NCBI RefSeq assembly: GCF_009746125.1
Contig: NZ_CP041352.1
Coordinates: forward strand, 3,022,436-3,086,435
Length of the DNA stretch: 64,000 bases
Source: Casimicrobium huifangae
Lineage (GTDB): Bacteria > Pseudomonadota > Gammaproteobacteria > Burkholderiales > Casimicrobiaceae
Direction: 5' to 3'
Shown here one piece after another: positions 9,203 through 18,326 of the stretch. Made by a program: the position numbers and the translations under genes. Position 1 is the stretch's first letter. Each line of letters starts with the position of its first letter. Below the pieces are notes generated by a model. It was not told where the DNA came from, made no database searches, and was given only the letters and a program-made list of their open reading frames with translations.

Positions 9203-9309
9203 TTGTTAACTCCCCGTTTGTTGCATTGCAAGAAATTCTTGCCGGATTCAAACGCTTTGCATACGGCGTTTACCCGCGTGATGCCATGCACAATGATTTG
9301 ATCGACAAC

Positions 9310-9340
9310 AAAAAAAGCGCGGTCAGCGGTTGCACCGCGC
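9310..9340 (-). terminator. Rho-independent terminator of pmbA
   Basis: GCGCGGT (9317-9323) pairs with ACCGCGC (9334-9340). Read on the minus strand the hairpin ends in seven T residues (9310-9316). It is about 30 bases beyond the pmbA stop codon. Confidence 0.85.
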
Positions 9341-9368
9341 AAGTTTGCGTTGTTTGGTCAGTACGTGG

Positions 9369-10703
9369 TCAGGTACCAGCGATCTGCATCGACTCGATCA
9401 GCAGCGAGCCCACCAGTTTCGAGCCGCGACGGTCAATGTCGTCGCCGATGGCAACGATACGCTGATACAGATCGAGCAGGTTGCCGGCGATGGTGATCTC
9501 TGACACCGGATAGGCGATCTCGCCGCCCTCGACCCAGAAGCCGGCGGCCCCGCGCGAATAGTCGCCAGTCACTGGATTGACGCCCTGCCCCATCAGCTCG
9601 GTGACGACAAGACCGCGCCCCATTTGTCTGGCCAGCACAGCGGTATCGCCCCGCATCGTCGGCGTCACCAGCAGATTGTGATTGCCGCCGGCATTGCCGG
9701 TGGACTGCATGCCGAGCTTGCGCGCCGAATAAGCAGAGAGAAAGTAGCCCCGCACGACGCCCTTTTCGATGATGCTGCGCCGCTGGCAGGTGACGCCCTC
9801 CTGATCAAACGGCGAGCTGGCGTAGGCCTGCGCAATGAACGGATCGTCCACGATATCGACCAGCGGTGCAAACACCGGCTTGCCCATGCTGTCGAGCAGG
9901 AACGAGGTCTTGCGATACAGCGAGCCGCCAAACAGCGCGCTGATCGCGTGACCAATAAAGCCGCCGGCGATTTGTGGTGTCAGCAGCACTGGTGCGCTTT
10001 GCGTGGCCAGCTTGCGCGGGTTGAGGCGCGCCACAGCCCGCTCGCCCGCCTTGCGCCCGACCGCCTCAGCAGCCTCAAGCGCATTTGGCACGCGATGCGA
10101 GGTGTACCAGTCGTCGCGCTCCATGTTGTCGCCATCGGTGGCGACCATTGCGCAGCCGATGTAGTGCGCGCTGCCCTTGTAGCCGCTGCAAAAGCCGTGC
10201 GAGTTGGCATAGACGAATTCCGATTCGCTGGCGCTGACCGACGCACCTTCGCTGTTGTCAATGCGCTCATCGACAGCGAAGCCGGCATCCTCACAGCGCT
10301 TGGCAATCGCAATGGCCGAATTGGCATCGATCGCCCACGGGTGATAGAGGTCAAGATCAGGAATATCTTTCGCCATCAGTGCGGCATCGGCCAGGCCGGC
10401 AAACGGATCGGGGCTGGTGTATTTGGCGATGGTCAGCGCCTTGTCGACGGCGGCGTTGACTGCATCCGGCGAAAAGTCACCGCTGCTCGCGTTGCCTTTG
10501 CGGCCGTCAACGTAAACGGTCACGCTGAGCCCTTTGTCGACGTTGTGCTCCAGCGTTTCCAGTTCGCCCAGCCGCACCGTCACGTTGAGCCCATTCCCCT
10601 GCGTCACCTCGGCTTCGGCCTGATCGGCACCATCGCGGCGGGCACGGTCCAGCGCAGCGAGCGCGACATCACGGAGAGCATCGGACGAGAGGGCAAAAGA
10701 CAT
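9369..10703 (-). CDS. pmbA: Metalloprotease TldE/PmbA
   Basis: 444 residues from the ATG at 10703; the five-codon extension upstream would need a TTG start. Conserved family features include VTVYVDGRKGNASSGDFS in the N-terminal domain, NSHGFCSGYKGSAHYIGCAMV in the middle and FDQEGVTCQRRSIIEKGVV and ARQMGRGLVVTELMGQGVNPVTGDYSRGAAGFWVEGGEI towards the end. PmbA (TldE) pairs with TldD to form a hexameric peptidase that trims modified peptides and antitoxins; TldD itself carries the metal site. tldD is not in this window. It is divergent from darP across a short inverted-repeat element. Confidence 0.93.
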   Translation of the reverse strand: MSFALSSDALRDVALAALDRARRDGADQAEAEVTQGNGLNVTVRLGELETLEHNVDKGLSVTVYVDGRKGNASSGDFSPDAVNAAVDKALTIAKYTSPDPFAGLADAALMAKDIPDLDLYHPWAIDANSAIAIAKRCEDAGFAVDERIDNSEGASVSASESEFVYANSHGFCSGYKGSAHYIGCAMVATDGDNMERDDWYTSHRVPNALEAAEAVGRKAGERAVARLNPRKLATQSAPVLLTPQIAGGFIGHAISALFGGSLYRKTSFLLDSMGKPVFAPLVDIVDDPFIAQAYASSPFDQEGVTCQRRSIIEKGVVRGYFLSAYSARKLGMQSTGNAGGNHNLLVTPTMRGDTAVLARQMGRGLVVTELMGQGVNPVTGDYSRGAAGFWVEGGEIAYPVSEITIAGNLLDLYQRIVAIGDDIDRRGSKLVGSLLIESMQIAGT

Positions 10704-10734
10704 GGCAGCAGCAGGCAAAAGACGGTCGACAAGG

Positions 10735-10893
10735 GAAGCGCTGAATAAGTCCCCGCGAAGCTGCGCGCGGCGGATCGGGATGGATGGCGAGGCGCAAAAC
10801 GCAGTCGTAGCGGGGCTACGACGAGGCTTTGCAACGAAACCAGCCGCCCGAGTCCGTCGATGCGCGGCTCGCGAGGGACTTGTTTAGCGCTTC
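10735..10893. mobile_element. MITE-like element with about 27-bp terminal inverted repeats
   Basis: The left end GAAGCGCTGAATAAGTCCC and the complement of the right end, GAAGCGCTAAACAAGTCCC, match at 17 of 19 positions, and the match continues into CGCGA after one extra base. The 159-bp element carries an internal perfect hairpin (GTCGTAG / CTACGAC, 10804-10822) and no credible coding frame. I see no clear target-site duplication. It fills the divergent pmbA-darP intergenic region and must therefore contain or abut both promoters. No second copy is present in the window. Confidence 0.7.
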
Positions 10894-10931
10894 TCAAGCA
10901 TAGCCGAGTGGCCTTGCGGCAAAATCGTGGC

Positions 10932-11444
10932 ATGGCCCGCCCCCCGAAGAATCCACGTCCGGTCGTCGACGAACCGTCGAAGACGCAGCTCAAGAAGAAC
11001 ATGCACGCGCTGCAGGAGCTGGGCGAAACCCTCACCACGCTAAGCCGTGATCACCTCGATCAGCTCGATTTGCCCGAAGCCCTGCGCGACGCGCTCGACG
11101 AGCTGGAACGCGTGGGCAAGCACGAAGCGCGGCGCCGGCACATGCAGTTCATCGGCAAGCTGATGCGCGACGTGGACCCGGAGCCGATCCGCGCCCAGAT
11201 TGATCGCTGGGAAACCGGCACCCGGGCCAACAAGACCGCGTTCAAGGCCAGCGAGCGCTGGCGCGAGCGGCTGATCGCCGAACCCGATGCGCTGAGCGAG
11301 TTCCTCACGGCGCAGCCCGAGGTTGACCGCGAGGAGCTGGCAACCCTGATCGGCAAGGCTCGCACGCAGGCGGCGCGTGGCGAGGCGCCAGCGGCATCAC
11401 GGCAGGTGTTTCGCGTGGTCTATCGCGCGATGACAAAAATCTGA
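10932..11444 (+). CDS. darP: Ribosome-associated protein DarP (YjgA/DUF615 family)
   Basis: 170 residues from the ATG at 10932; upstream codons run into the inverted-repeat element and are unlikely to be translated. The protein is almost entirely helical and charged. The pattern SKTQLKKNMHALQELGETL, then LPEALRDALDELERVGKHEARRRHMQFIGKLMRD is characteristic of the YjgA family. In E. coli this protein binds late 50S assembly intermediates. Partnership with divergent pmbA is common in proteobacteria. The next gene, mog, follows after 24 bases and may be cotranscribed. Confidence 0.92.
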   Translation: MARPPKNPRPVVDEPSKTQLKKNMHALQELGETLTTLSRDHLDQLDLPEALRDALDELERVGKHEARRRHMQFIGKLMRDVDPEPIRAQIDRWETGTRANKTAFKASERWRERLIAEPDALSEFLTAQPEVDREELATLIGKARTQAARGEAPAASRQVFRVVYRAMTKI

Positions 11445-11468
11445 ACAGTAAAACGGCGGGCTGGCAAC

Positions 11469-12068
11469 GTGTTTGACGCAGTAAAAATTGGGGTTGTCTC
11501 CATTTCCGATCGCGCCTCCACTGGCGTCTACGAGGACAAGGGCATTCCGGCGTTACAGGAGTGGCTGGGCGCCGCACTCAGGAATCCGGTCAATTGGGCA
11601 ACGCGGCTGATCGCTGACGAGCAGCCGCTGATCGAATCAACGCTGGTGGAGCTTTGCGACGTCGAGCACTGCGATCTGGTGCTCACTACCGGCGGCACCG
11701 GACCGGCGCGACGCGACGTCACGCCGGAAGCCACGCTGGCGATTGCGCACAAGGTGATGCCGGGCTTCGGCGAGCAGATGCGGCAGATCAGCCTGCACTT
11801 TGTGCCGACCGCGATCCTGTCACGGCAGGTGGCGGTGATCCGCAGTAACGCGCTGGTGATCAACCTGCCGGGCCAACCCAAGAGCATCAGGGAGACGCTG
11901 GAAGGGCTGCGCGATGCCGACGGCAAGGCCAGCGTGCATGGCATCTTCGCTGCGGTGCCCTATTGCATCGACCTGATCGGCGGCCCCTACATCGAAACCA
12001 ACGACACCGTCTGCAAGGCGTTCCGTCCGAAAAACGCGATCCGGCCGGCGCCAGCAGCGTCGAATTGA
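11469..12068 (+). CDS. mog: Molybdopterin adenylyltransferase Mog
   Basis: 199 residues starting at a GTG codon (11469). It has the MoCF fold signature: IGVVSISDRASTGVYEDKG at the N-terminus and TTGGTGPARRDVTPEAT, the glycine-rich loop and conserved aspartate that bind molybdopterin. SALVINLPGQPKSIRETLEG-like sequence follows (NALVINLPGQPKSI). Mog activates molybdopterin by adenylation before molybdenum insertion. The length and the full TTGGTG...RRDVTPEAT block favour Mog over MoaB. The gene ends 17 bases before the first copy of the 120-bp palindrome family. Confidence 0.92.
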   Translation: MFDAVKIGVVSISDRASTGVYEDKGIPALQEWLGAALRNPVNWATRLIADEQPLIESTLVELCDVEHCDLVLTTGGTGPARRDVTPEATLAIAHKVMPGFGEQMRQISLHFVPTAILSRQVAVIRSNALVINLPGQPKSIRETLEGLRDADGKASVHGIFAAVPYCIDLIGGPYIETNDTVCKAFRPKNAIRPAPAASN

Positions 12069-12085
12069 ACGCCGCGCACCGGTAT

Positions 12086-12205
12086 CAGCTTTTCCGCGAA
12101 ACCCCCATTTCAACTGGGCTGTCAGCCACAATTACCCAAAACTCGACTTTTATCGATTTCGGTTATTTAGCCCACATCCAATGGGGGTCTGATCAAAAAG
12201 TTGCT
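12086..12205. repeat. Intergenic imperfect palindrome family, copy A
   Basis: 120-bp element that begins CAGCTTTT and ends AAAAAGTTGCT. Inner pairs are ACCCCCATT with AATGGGGGT (9 bp, perfect) and GGGCT with AGCCC; the centre reads AAAACTCGACTTTT. It lies between converging mog and a lipoprotein gene and reaches into the lipoprotein stop codon. The other copies are at 25239, 34259, 44459, 55193 and 61285, with a half copy at 38097. Confidence 0.9.
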
Positions 12206-12548
12206 AGCGCCAGTGACCGGGTACCCAGTAGTGCCCGCGGTAGTCACGATGCCAGTAGCCGGTGTTCCATGTGCGGTAGCCGGCTGGCGGCAAGGTCCAG
12301 TGCCCACGGTTCCACAGGTAGCGGCCACCCACCCAGCTGTAGTAGCCGCCAATCCACACATAGCCAGCACCGGGCGTCGCCGGGATCGGCTCCACATAGG
12401 CGGCCGGCGGCGGCGTATCGACATAGACGATCGGGCCAGGCACCCGCGCTGCAACGACGCAGCCGGTGAGTACGGCGGCGGCGGCAACGCTGAGCAGTAT
12501 CGAGCCGAGCGGGCGAATGGACAGGGGTGAAATTGAACGAATGCGCAT
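12204..12548 (-). CDS. Small lipoprotein with YXWG-type repeats
   Basis: 114 residues from the ATG at 12548. The N-terminus is a lipoprotein signal: a positive stretch, a hydrophobic core and the lipobox LTGC. The mature part is proline-rich and then has aromatic repeats (YVWIGGYYSWVGGRYLWNRGHW, then TWNTGYWHRDYRGHYWVPGHW in pieces), typical of the WXXGXW repeat family found in outer-membrane-anchored proteins. The biochemical role of this family is not known to me. The stop codon lies inside the end of repeat copy A. Confidence 0.85.
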   Translation of the reverse strand: MRIRSISPLSIRPLGSILLSVAAAAVLTGCVVAARVPGPIVYVDTPPPAAYVEPIPATPGAGYVWIGGYYSWVGGRYLWNRGHWTLPPAGYRTWNTGYWHRDYRGHYWVPGHWR

Positions 12549-12632
12549 GAGGGCCTCCTGTGCGGGGCATTTCCCGCGTTGACTCCCTGCCAACGAACGG
12601 CGTCAACGCGAGGTTGACGCCAGATACCACTG

Positions 12633-13811
12633 TTACTTTTGCTTACGCAGATTGGTCGAAATTGCGAACGGCTGCCATTCGCGCAGACCGCTGACGCGAC
12701 ACGTCGCCACCACCAGCGTTGCCAGCAGCAGCGCGGCCATCGCGTTGTGCGCAGTGGCCAGCACGATCGGCTGGTCGAGCAACACCGTGGCGATCCCGAT
12801 GCCGATCTGAGCCAGCAGCACCAGCTTGATCAGGATTGCCTGCTGCCTGAGCGCGGCGTGCGCGCGCATCAGCGCCAGCGCTGCTGCGATCACGACGACG
12901 GTGGTGATCAGCGCTCCCCAGCGATGCGCCCAGTGAATGGCACGCAATGCCTCTATCGACAGAAAGCTGCCATCTGGATTGCGCCCCAGCGCGCGCGCGA
13001 ATGCAAATCCCTCGGCCCAATCCACCTGCGGCGTCAGGCTGCCGTTGCAGCCAGGGAAATCGGCACAGGCAAGCACTGCGTAGTTGGTGCTGACCCAGCC
13101 GCCCAGAAATATCTGCACCGTCAGCACGGCGAGCGCCAGCCAAGCCAGCACGCGAGTACGGCCGGATACAGCCACCGTCATCGCCCGGGTGTCGCCCTCG
13201 CGCTGTCGTTGCCGCGTCCAGAACCAGAGCAGCATCGCCAGCAGCAGCATGCCGCCCATCAGGTGCGCCGTCACCACGATGGGCATCAGTTTCAGCGTGA
13301 CTGTCCACTTACCGAACATACCCTGCGCGATTACCACGACCAGCAACAGCGCCGGCCAGTACCAGTTCACCGGTGTCGCAGCATCAGTCAGTGTTGCGCC
13401 GGAACGGCGGCGCTGCGCGAGCAGCGCCCGCACGAACATCACCAGGATCAGCGCACCGATGAACGACGCCAGGTAGCGATGGAGCATCTCGATCCACGCC
13501 TTGCCGTGGCTCACCGGCCCGTGCGTACCGCCCTGCTCGGCAATCGCCTGATTGATCTGCGCACTGGCCTGTGCTGGCAGCAACTGGCCATAGCAGCCGG
13601 GCCAGTCCGGGCAGCCAAGGCCGCTGTCGGTCAGACGGACAAAGCCGCCGAATACGATCAGGTCGAAGGTGAGGAACGCGACCAGTGCGACCAGTCGCCC
13701 CCAGCGCAAGCGGAAGCCAAACCAGAGCGCCAGCAGCAGCAGCGCCACCCACATGATCGCGTTGACCGTGGACAGCGAGAATTGCCAGATGATTGGCTCG
13801 GACGAAGGCAT
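12633..13811 (-). CDS. ctaA: Heme A synthase (CtaA/COX15)
   Basis: 392 residues from the ATG at 13811 (an upstream TTG would add 12 codons). Eight predicted membrane segments and the conserved FGGFVRLTDSGLGCPDWPGCYG block near the N-terminus, EMLHRYLAS, VTAHLMGGM and, in the second half, ACADFPGCNG and IHWAHRWGAL. The paired histidines bind heme and the cysteine-rich loop is typical of the proteobacterial type. The enzyme oxidises the C8 methyl of heme O for aa3 oxidases. ctaB and the cox genes are not adjacent here. Confidence 0.93.
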   Translation of the reverse strand: MPSSEPIIWQFSLSTVNAIMWVALLLLALWFGFRLRWGRLVALVAFLTFDLIVFGGFVRLTDSGLGCPDWPGCYGQLLPAQASAQINQAIAEQGGTHGPVSHGKAWIEMLHRYLASFIGALILVMFVRALLAQRRRSGATLTDAATPVNWYWPALLLVVVIAQGMFGKWTVTLKLMPIVVTAHLMGGMLLLAMLLWFWTRQRQREGDTRAMTVAVSGRTRVLAWLALAVLTVQIFLGGWVSTNYAVLACADFPGCNGSLTPQVDWAEGFAFARALGRNPDGSFLSIEALRAIHWAHRWGALITTVVVIAAALALMRAHAALRQQAILIKLVLLAQIGIGIATVLLDQPIVLATAHNAMAALLLATLVVATCRVSGLREWQPFAISTNLRKQK

Positions 13812-13900
13812 GGGCAGTTCGGTGTGTGCAGCCTGCAGGCGAGGCAAACCGCAATTTTAGGCGCGGCCAACACAGCACGGGCACGCGCGCGTTCCGCCCC

Positions 13901-15364
13901 TCACCCGCGGCGGTCAGCGCCACCCTGGTAGTAAACCCGCTTCGCCGCGTACATGGCATCGTCCGCCGCCCGCAGGGCGCGATCAAGCTCGCCGGCGCGC
14001 TCACAGACGGCGGTGCCAATCGAGAATGACAGCGCCGGTCCCTGGTAGAACTGGTTGTTCAGCTCGACCACGAGTTTCAGGCTCTCCATCAGGGTCGCCA
14101 TTTCGATGGCGGTGTGACGCGGCAGCAGGCAGGCAAATTCATCACCCCCAACCCGGGCTACCTGCGCGGTATCGCCCAGGGCTTTCTTCAGCGCTTCGCC
14201 CGCACGACGCAGCAGGGCATCGCCAGCGGCGTGACCAAACTCGTCGTTGGCACGCTTGAGGCCGTTCAAATCGACGGCCAGCACACCCACCGGGAACGGT
14301 CCACGGCGGTTGAGCCGGGCGATTTCATCGTCGTAGAAAGCGCGGTTGCGCAGCTTGGTCAGCGCATCGTGCTTGCCGAGGAATTCAAGGTAGGACTCTG
14401 CCTTCTTGCGTGCCGTAATGTCGGTCAGTGCAACCTGCACCAGATCCCAGTCTGCCTCATGGCCCGGCAGCACCGCCCATTGCATGTGCAGATTGATGGC
14501 ATCGCCGCGCAGCGAGTAGTTAAGCGTTTCGCGCGACTGGAACAGATTGCCATGCCAGCAGTCGAGCAGTTGCTCGGCGAACGAACGCCCCATTTCATCG
14601 CGAAAGATCTCCGGCAGCCGCGCCAGCAGCTCGTCCTTGCTGCTCGCGCCAAACAGGTTGAGGGTCTGGCGGTTGACATCCACGACGCGAATACGCTCCA
14701 TGCAGGACTGCACAAACTCGGGATGCACGTCGACAAAGGTGCGGAAGTCGGTAATGCCCTGCTCGCGCACATCATCGAGCAGCGATTTCACCTCGCTGAA
14801 GTCTTCCACCCACAGCGATACCGGCGACAGGTCAAACAGCCCCCGGGCATAGGCCTCGTTGCTGGCGGCCGCCTGCCGCGCCCGCTTCTCGGCAGTGAAG
14901 TCCTCGATCGCCATCAGCATGCGATCCCACGGGCGGGCCGCATCAGCCAGCCGGTTGACGTTGAGCCGGATGTCGAGGCGGCTGCCATCGAGTGCGTAGT
15001 TGATGGTCTCGGTGCGATAGGACAGAGCCCCGTTCCACAGCTGGCTGATTTCAGCGATCGCCGCGTTCTGGTCGCTGTTGTCGAAAATGCGGTCGCCGGC
15101 CGCCAGCAGCGCATCGAGATCCTTTGCGCCGTAGAGATCAAGGGTGCGCTGATTGACCTTGAGCACCCGAATTCGCGAAAAATACTTGCCGATCGCTGCC
15201 GGATCGTCGGTCAGGAAGCGGCGAATGTCGGTCACGCCGTCGCTGCGCCACGATTGCAGCAGCTCGTAGACCCCGCTGAAGTCCTCCAGCCAGAGTGACA
15301 CGGGCGCCAGATCAAAGAGCGGATCGGGAGCAGCGGGATCAGTGGATGAAGCAGACGACAACAT
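13901..15364 (-). CDS. Diguanylate cyclase with two tandem PAS-like domains
   Basis: 487 residues from the ATG at 15364; longer starts would overlap the divergent ubiB gene. Two PAS-like sensory modules are internal duplicates: LFDLAPVSLWLEDFSGVYEL and LFDLSPVSLWVEDFSEVKSL open each copy, and both contain the RIRVxxVNxxTLxLxGA pattern. The C-terminal GGDEF domain has RVGGDEFACLLPRH, with intact active-site GGDEF, so it probably makes c-di-GMP. I see no EAL domain and no membrane segment, so it is a soluble sensor. The signal is unknown. It diverges from ubiB with 66 bases between the starts. Confidence 0.9.
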   Translation of the reverse strand: MLSSASSTDPAAPDPLFDLAPVSLWLEDFSGVYELLQSWRSDGVTDIRRFLTDDPAAIGKYFSRIRVLKVNQRTLDLYGAKDLDALLAAGDRIFDNSDQNAAIAEISQLWNGALSYRTETINYALDGSRLDIRLNVNRLADAARPWDRMLMAIEDFTAEKRARQAAASNEAYARGLFDLSPVSLWVEDFSEVKSLLDDVREQGITDFRTFVDVHPEFVQSCMERIRVVDVNRQTLNLFGASSKDELLARLPEIFRDEMGRSFAEQLLDCWHGNLFQSRETLNYSLRGDAINLHMQWAVLPGHEADWDLVQVALTDITARKKAESYLEFLGKHDALTKLRNRAFYDDEIARLNRRGPFPVGVLAVDLNGLKRANDEFGHAAGDALLRRAGEALKKALGDTAQVARVGGDEFACLLPRHTAIEMATLMESLKLVVELNNQFYQGPALSFSIGTAVCERAGELDRALRAADDAMYAAKRVYYQGGADRRG

Positions 15365-15430
15365 CGCGCCATTGTCGTCGTGGTCATGGCGAAAGACAAC
15401 CGGGAAAGTACGGCCCCATAGAATCAGGGC

Positions 15431-16978
15431 ATGCGTCTCTTCCGTCTGGCAAAAATTGTTGCCGTCTTTCATCGCTACGGGCTCGACGAGTTCGTGCTGC
15501 ACGATGCTCCCAATCCCCTGCTGCGCGGCCTCGGCAAACTGCTCGGTGCGCGCAGCCACAGCATGCCGCGCGGCGAGCGGCTGCGCCGTGCGCTGGAGTC
15601 ACTGGGCCCGATCTTCGTCAAATTCGGGCAGGTGCTGTCCACCCGGCCCGATCTGATCCCACCCGACATCGCCAGCGAACTCTCGCGGCTGCAGGACCGC
15701 GTGCCACCGTTTCCGGCCGAGGACGTGCGCCGCGTGCTCGAGGCCGCCTACGGCCGCCCGGTCGAGCAGGTGTTCGCCAGCTTCGACTGGCAACCCGTGG
15801 CCAGCGCCAGCGTGGCGCAGGTGCATTTCGGCTCGATCCAGCTCAAGGAGGGTGATACCTTCGAATCACGCGAGGTCGCCATCAAGGTGTTGCGGCCCAA
15901 CATCAAGCCCGTGATCGAGAGCGACATGGCGCTGTTGCGTGTGCTCGCCGGCTGGGTTGAAAAGTTCAGTGCCGATGGCCGGCGCCTGAAGCCACGCGAA
16001 GTGGTCGCCGAGTTTGACAAATATCTGCACGACGAACTCGATCTGGTGCGCGAAGCCGCCAACTGCTCACAACTGCGCCGCAATTTCGCCGGCTCGCCGC
16101 TGCTCTACATGCCCGAGGTGCACTGGGACTGGTGCGAGCAGAACGTGATGGTGATGGAGCGCCTGCACGCGACGCCGGTGAGCCAGGTGGATACCCTGCG
16201 CGAGGCAGGTGTTGACATCAAAAAGCTCGCGCGCGATGGCGTGGAAATCTTCTTCACGCAAGTGTTCCGCGATGGTTTCTTCCATGCCGACATGCATCCG
16301 GGCAATATCGCCGTGCGCACCGATGCGGCGCATCTGGGCCAGTATGTCGGTATGGACTTCGGCATCGTCGGCACGCTGACCGATGTTGACCGCCGCTATC
16401 TCGCGGAGAACTTCCTTGCGTTCTTCCGTCGCGACTACCGCCGGGTGGCGACGGCGCACATCGAATCAGGCTGGGTACCGCCGGGCACCCGCGTGGACGA
16501 GCTGGAAAACGCCGTTCGCAGCGTCTGCGAACCGATCTTCGACCGGCCGCTGGCCGACATCTCGTTCGGCAAAGTGTTGATGCGGCTGTTTCAGGTGTCA
16601 CGCCGCTTCAACGTCGAGATTCAGCCGCAGCTGGTGCTGCTGCAAAAGACGCTGCTGAACGTGGAAGGGCTTGGTCGCCAGCTTGATCCCTACCTCGATC
16701 TCTGGGCCACAGCGCAGCCATTCCTCGAAAAATGGATGCGCGATCAGGTCGGCCCCGAGGCGATTGTGAAGCGCCTGACCGAACAGGCACCTTATTTGTC
16801 GTCGGCGCTGCCGCAGTTGCCAAGACTGATTCATCAGGCGCTGGAGCGGCGCGCCGAGCCGCCGGCACCGGTCATCATCCACACGCGGTCACTGTGGACC
16901 AACGTCTGGCTCGCCATCATCGCTTTCTGCCTGCTGGCCATTCTGGGCACGCTGTGGATATCGCTGCTGCTGGAATGA
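15431..16978 (+). CDS. ubiB: Ubiquinone biosynthesis ATPase/kinase-like protein UbiB
   Basis: 515 residues. It has the KFGQ signature of the UbiB/ABC1 group (residues 64-67, in [20 protein letters not shown]), the alanine-rich loop SASVAQV and the downstream HADMHPGN and DFG motifs. A C-terminal hydrophobic segment ([19 protein letters not shown]) anchors it in the membrane. UbiB supports the hydroxylation steps of ubiquinone synthesis. Other ubi genes are not adjacent. The next gene starts 19 bases downstream. Confidence 0.95.
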   Translation: MRLFRLAKIVAVFHRYGLDEFVLHDAPNPLLRGLGKLLGARSHSMPRGERLRRALESLGPIFVKFGQVLSTRPDLIPPDIASELSRLQDRVPPFPAEDVRRVLEAAYGRPVEQVFASFDWQPVASASVAQVHFGSIQLKEGDTFESREVAIKVLRPNIKPVIESDMALLRVLAGWVEKFSADGRRLKPREVVAEFDKYLHDELDLVREAANCSQLRRNFAGSPLLYMPEVHWDWCEQNVMVMERLHATPVSQVDTLREAGVDIKKLARDGVEIFFTQVFRDGFFHADMHPGNIAVRTDAAHLGQYVGMDFGIVGTLTDVDRRYLAENFLAFFRRDYRRVATAHIESGWVPPGTRVDELENAVRSVCEPIFDRPLADISFGKVLMRLFQVSRRFNVEIQPQLVLLQKTLLNVEGLGRQLDPYLDLWATAQPFLEKWMRDQVGPEAIVKRLTEQAPYLSSALPQLPRLIHQALERRAEPPAPVIIHTRSLWTNVWLAIIAFCLLAILGTLWISLLLE

Positions 16979-16997
16979 ATCACGGCGCGGCAGACGA

Positions 16998-18326
16998 ATG
17001 ACGCCGCTGTCGCTCGATCAGCCTTGGGGACGCGGCTATCGCGTCTCCCATGAGCACGCATACGCTGGCGACGCGCCGCTTCCGACTTCAAACTTCCTGC
17101 CACGCGGCCTGGGTCGCAGCTATGGCGATCTTTGCGTCAATGACGGCGGCACCTTGCTGCACAACTTCCGGCGTGACCGGCTGCTAGCGTTCAACAACGT
17201 AAGCGGTGTGCTGAGTTGTGAGAGCGGCGCGACACTGGCCGATATCGCCCAAGTGATGTTGCCGCGCGGCTGGTTTCTGCCCGTCGTGCCCGGTACGCGC
17301 TACGTAACGGTGGGCGGCGCAATTGCCAACGATGTGCATGGCAAGAATCATCACGTTGCGGGCAGCTTTGGCGGCTTTGTCGAATCGTTGACACTCGCTC
17401 GTAGCGATTGCGCCACTGCCGTTCGTATTTCGCCCGACCACCCGCGATTCGCAACAACTGTCGCCGGTTTGGGCCTAAGCGGGCTGATGCTCGACACTGA
17501 TATTCGACTCAAACGAATCCCCGGCCCCGGCATCGAGCAGGAGATTCGTCTCTTCGGCGGCAGACGCAGCGGCGCCGGTATTGACGGCTATCTCGAACTC
17601 GACGCCGACAGCAAGCCGTGGGAATACACCGTTGGCTGGATCGACACGCTGGACCGTGATCTGCGCGGCGTGTTCTTTCGTGGCCGACATTGCGACGGTC
17701 CCGACGAATGGCTCGCGCCGCAACCGGCGCGACTCACGGTGCCAATCGATGCGCCGCAATGGGTGCTCGGCCGCTGGAGTGCCAGGGCCTTCAACGCGCT
17801 GTACTACCGGCTGCACGCGACCAAGACCGCGCAGCGATCGGTGATCCCGATCTGGCCGTTCTTCTTCCCGCTCGACGCCGTGAACGGGTGGAACCGCGCC
17901 TATGGCCGCCGCGGCTTCATCCAGTATCAGTTCGTGGTGCCCACGCTGGCAGCACGCGAGACAGTGCCGCGAATCCTCGCGCATCTGCGCGAGGCGGGCG
18001 TGGCCAGTTACCTCGCCGTGATCAAAACGTTCGGCGATGTACCCTCGCCCGGCATCATGAGCTTCCCGATGGCGGGCACCACGGTTGCGCTCGATATCCC
18101 GGCGCCCGATGAACGTGACCGCCGTGCGCTGGATCGGGCTGATGCGATGGTCGCCGATGTCGGCGGTCGCGTCTACCCGGCCAAGGACGCGCGCATGTCA
18201 GCGGCGATGTTCCAGCGCTTCTTCCCGCGCTGGCGCGAGCTGGAGGCCGCGCGCGACCCGGCGATCTCGTCGTCGTTCTGGCGCCGCGTCACTGCAGATG
18301 TTCATCAGAAAGGACCGCAGACATGA
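16998..18326 (+). CDS. FAD-dependent oxidoreductase, DprE1-like
   Basis: 442 residues. The N-terminal FAD-binding domain shows PRGLGRSYGDLCVNDGG and VVPGTRYVTVGGAIANDVHG, with GKNHHVAGSFGGFVESL following, the same layout as decaprenylphosphoryl-ribose oxidase DprE1; the histidine in DVHGKNHH corresponds to the flavin-contact region. The C-terminal half resembles the D-arabinono-lactone oxidase type substrate domain. It overlaps the next gene, a DprE2-like reductase, by ATGA, so the pair probably epimerises a polyprenyl-linked sugar by oxidation and reduction. The exact sugar in this organism is unknown. Confidence 0.85.
   Translation: MTPLSLDQPWGRGYRVSHEHAYAGDAPLPTSNFLPRGLGRSYGDLCVNDGGTLLHNFRRDRLLAFNNVSGVLSCESGATLADIAQVMLPRGWFLPVVPGTRYVTVGGAIANDVHGKNHHVAGSFGGFVESLTLARSDCATAVRISPDHPRFATTVAGLGLSGLMLDTDIRLKRIPGPGIEQEIRLFGGRRSGAGIDGYLELDADSKPWEYTVGWIDTLDRDLRGVFFRGRHCDGPDEWLAPQPARLTVPIDAPQWVLGRWSARAFNALYYRLHATKTAQRSVIPIWPFFFPLDAVNGWNRAYGRRGFIQYQFVVPTLAARETVPRILAHLREAGVASYLAVIKTFGDVPSPGIMSFPMAGTTVALDIPAPDERDRRALDRADAMVADVGGRVYPAKDARMSAAMFQRFFPRWRELEAARDPAISSSFWRRVTADVHQKGPQT

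Noticed and set aside
12639-13931. 430-codon open frame opposite ctaA
   Set aside because: Shadow of a membrane protein with low-complexity Arg/His/Gln composition; ctaA has all heme A synthase motifs.
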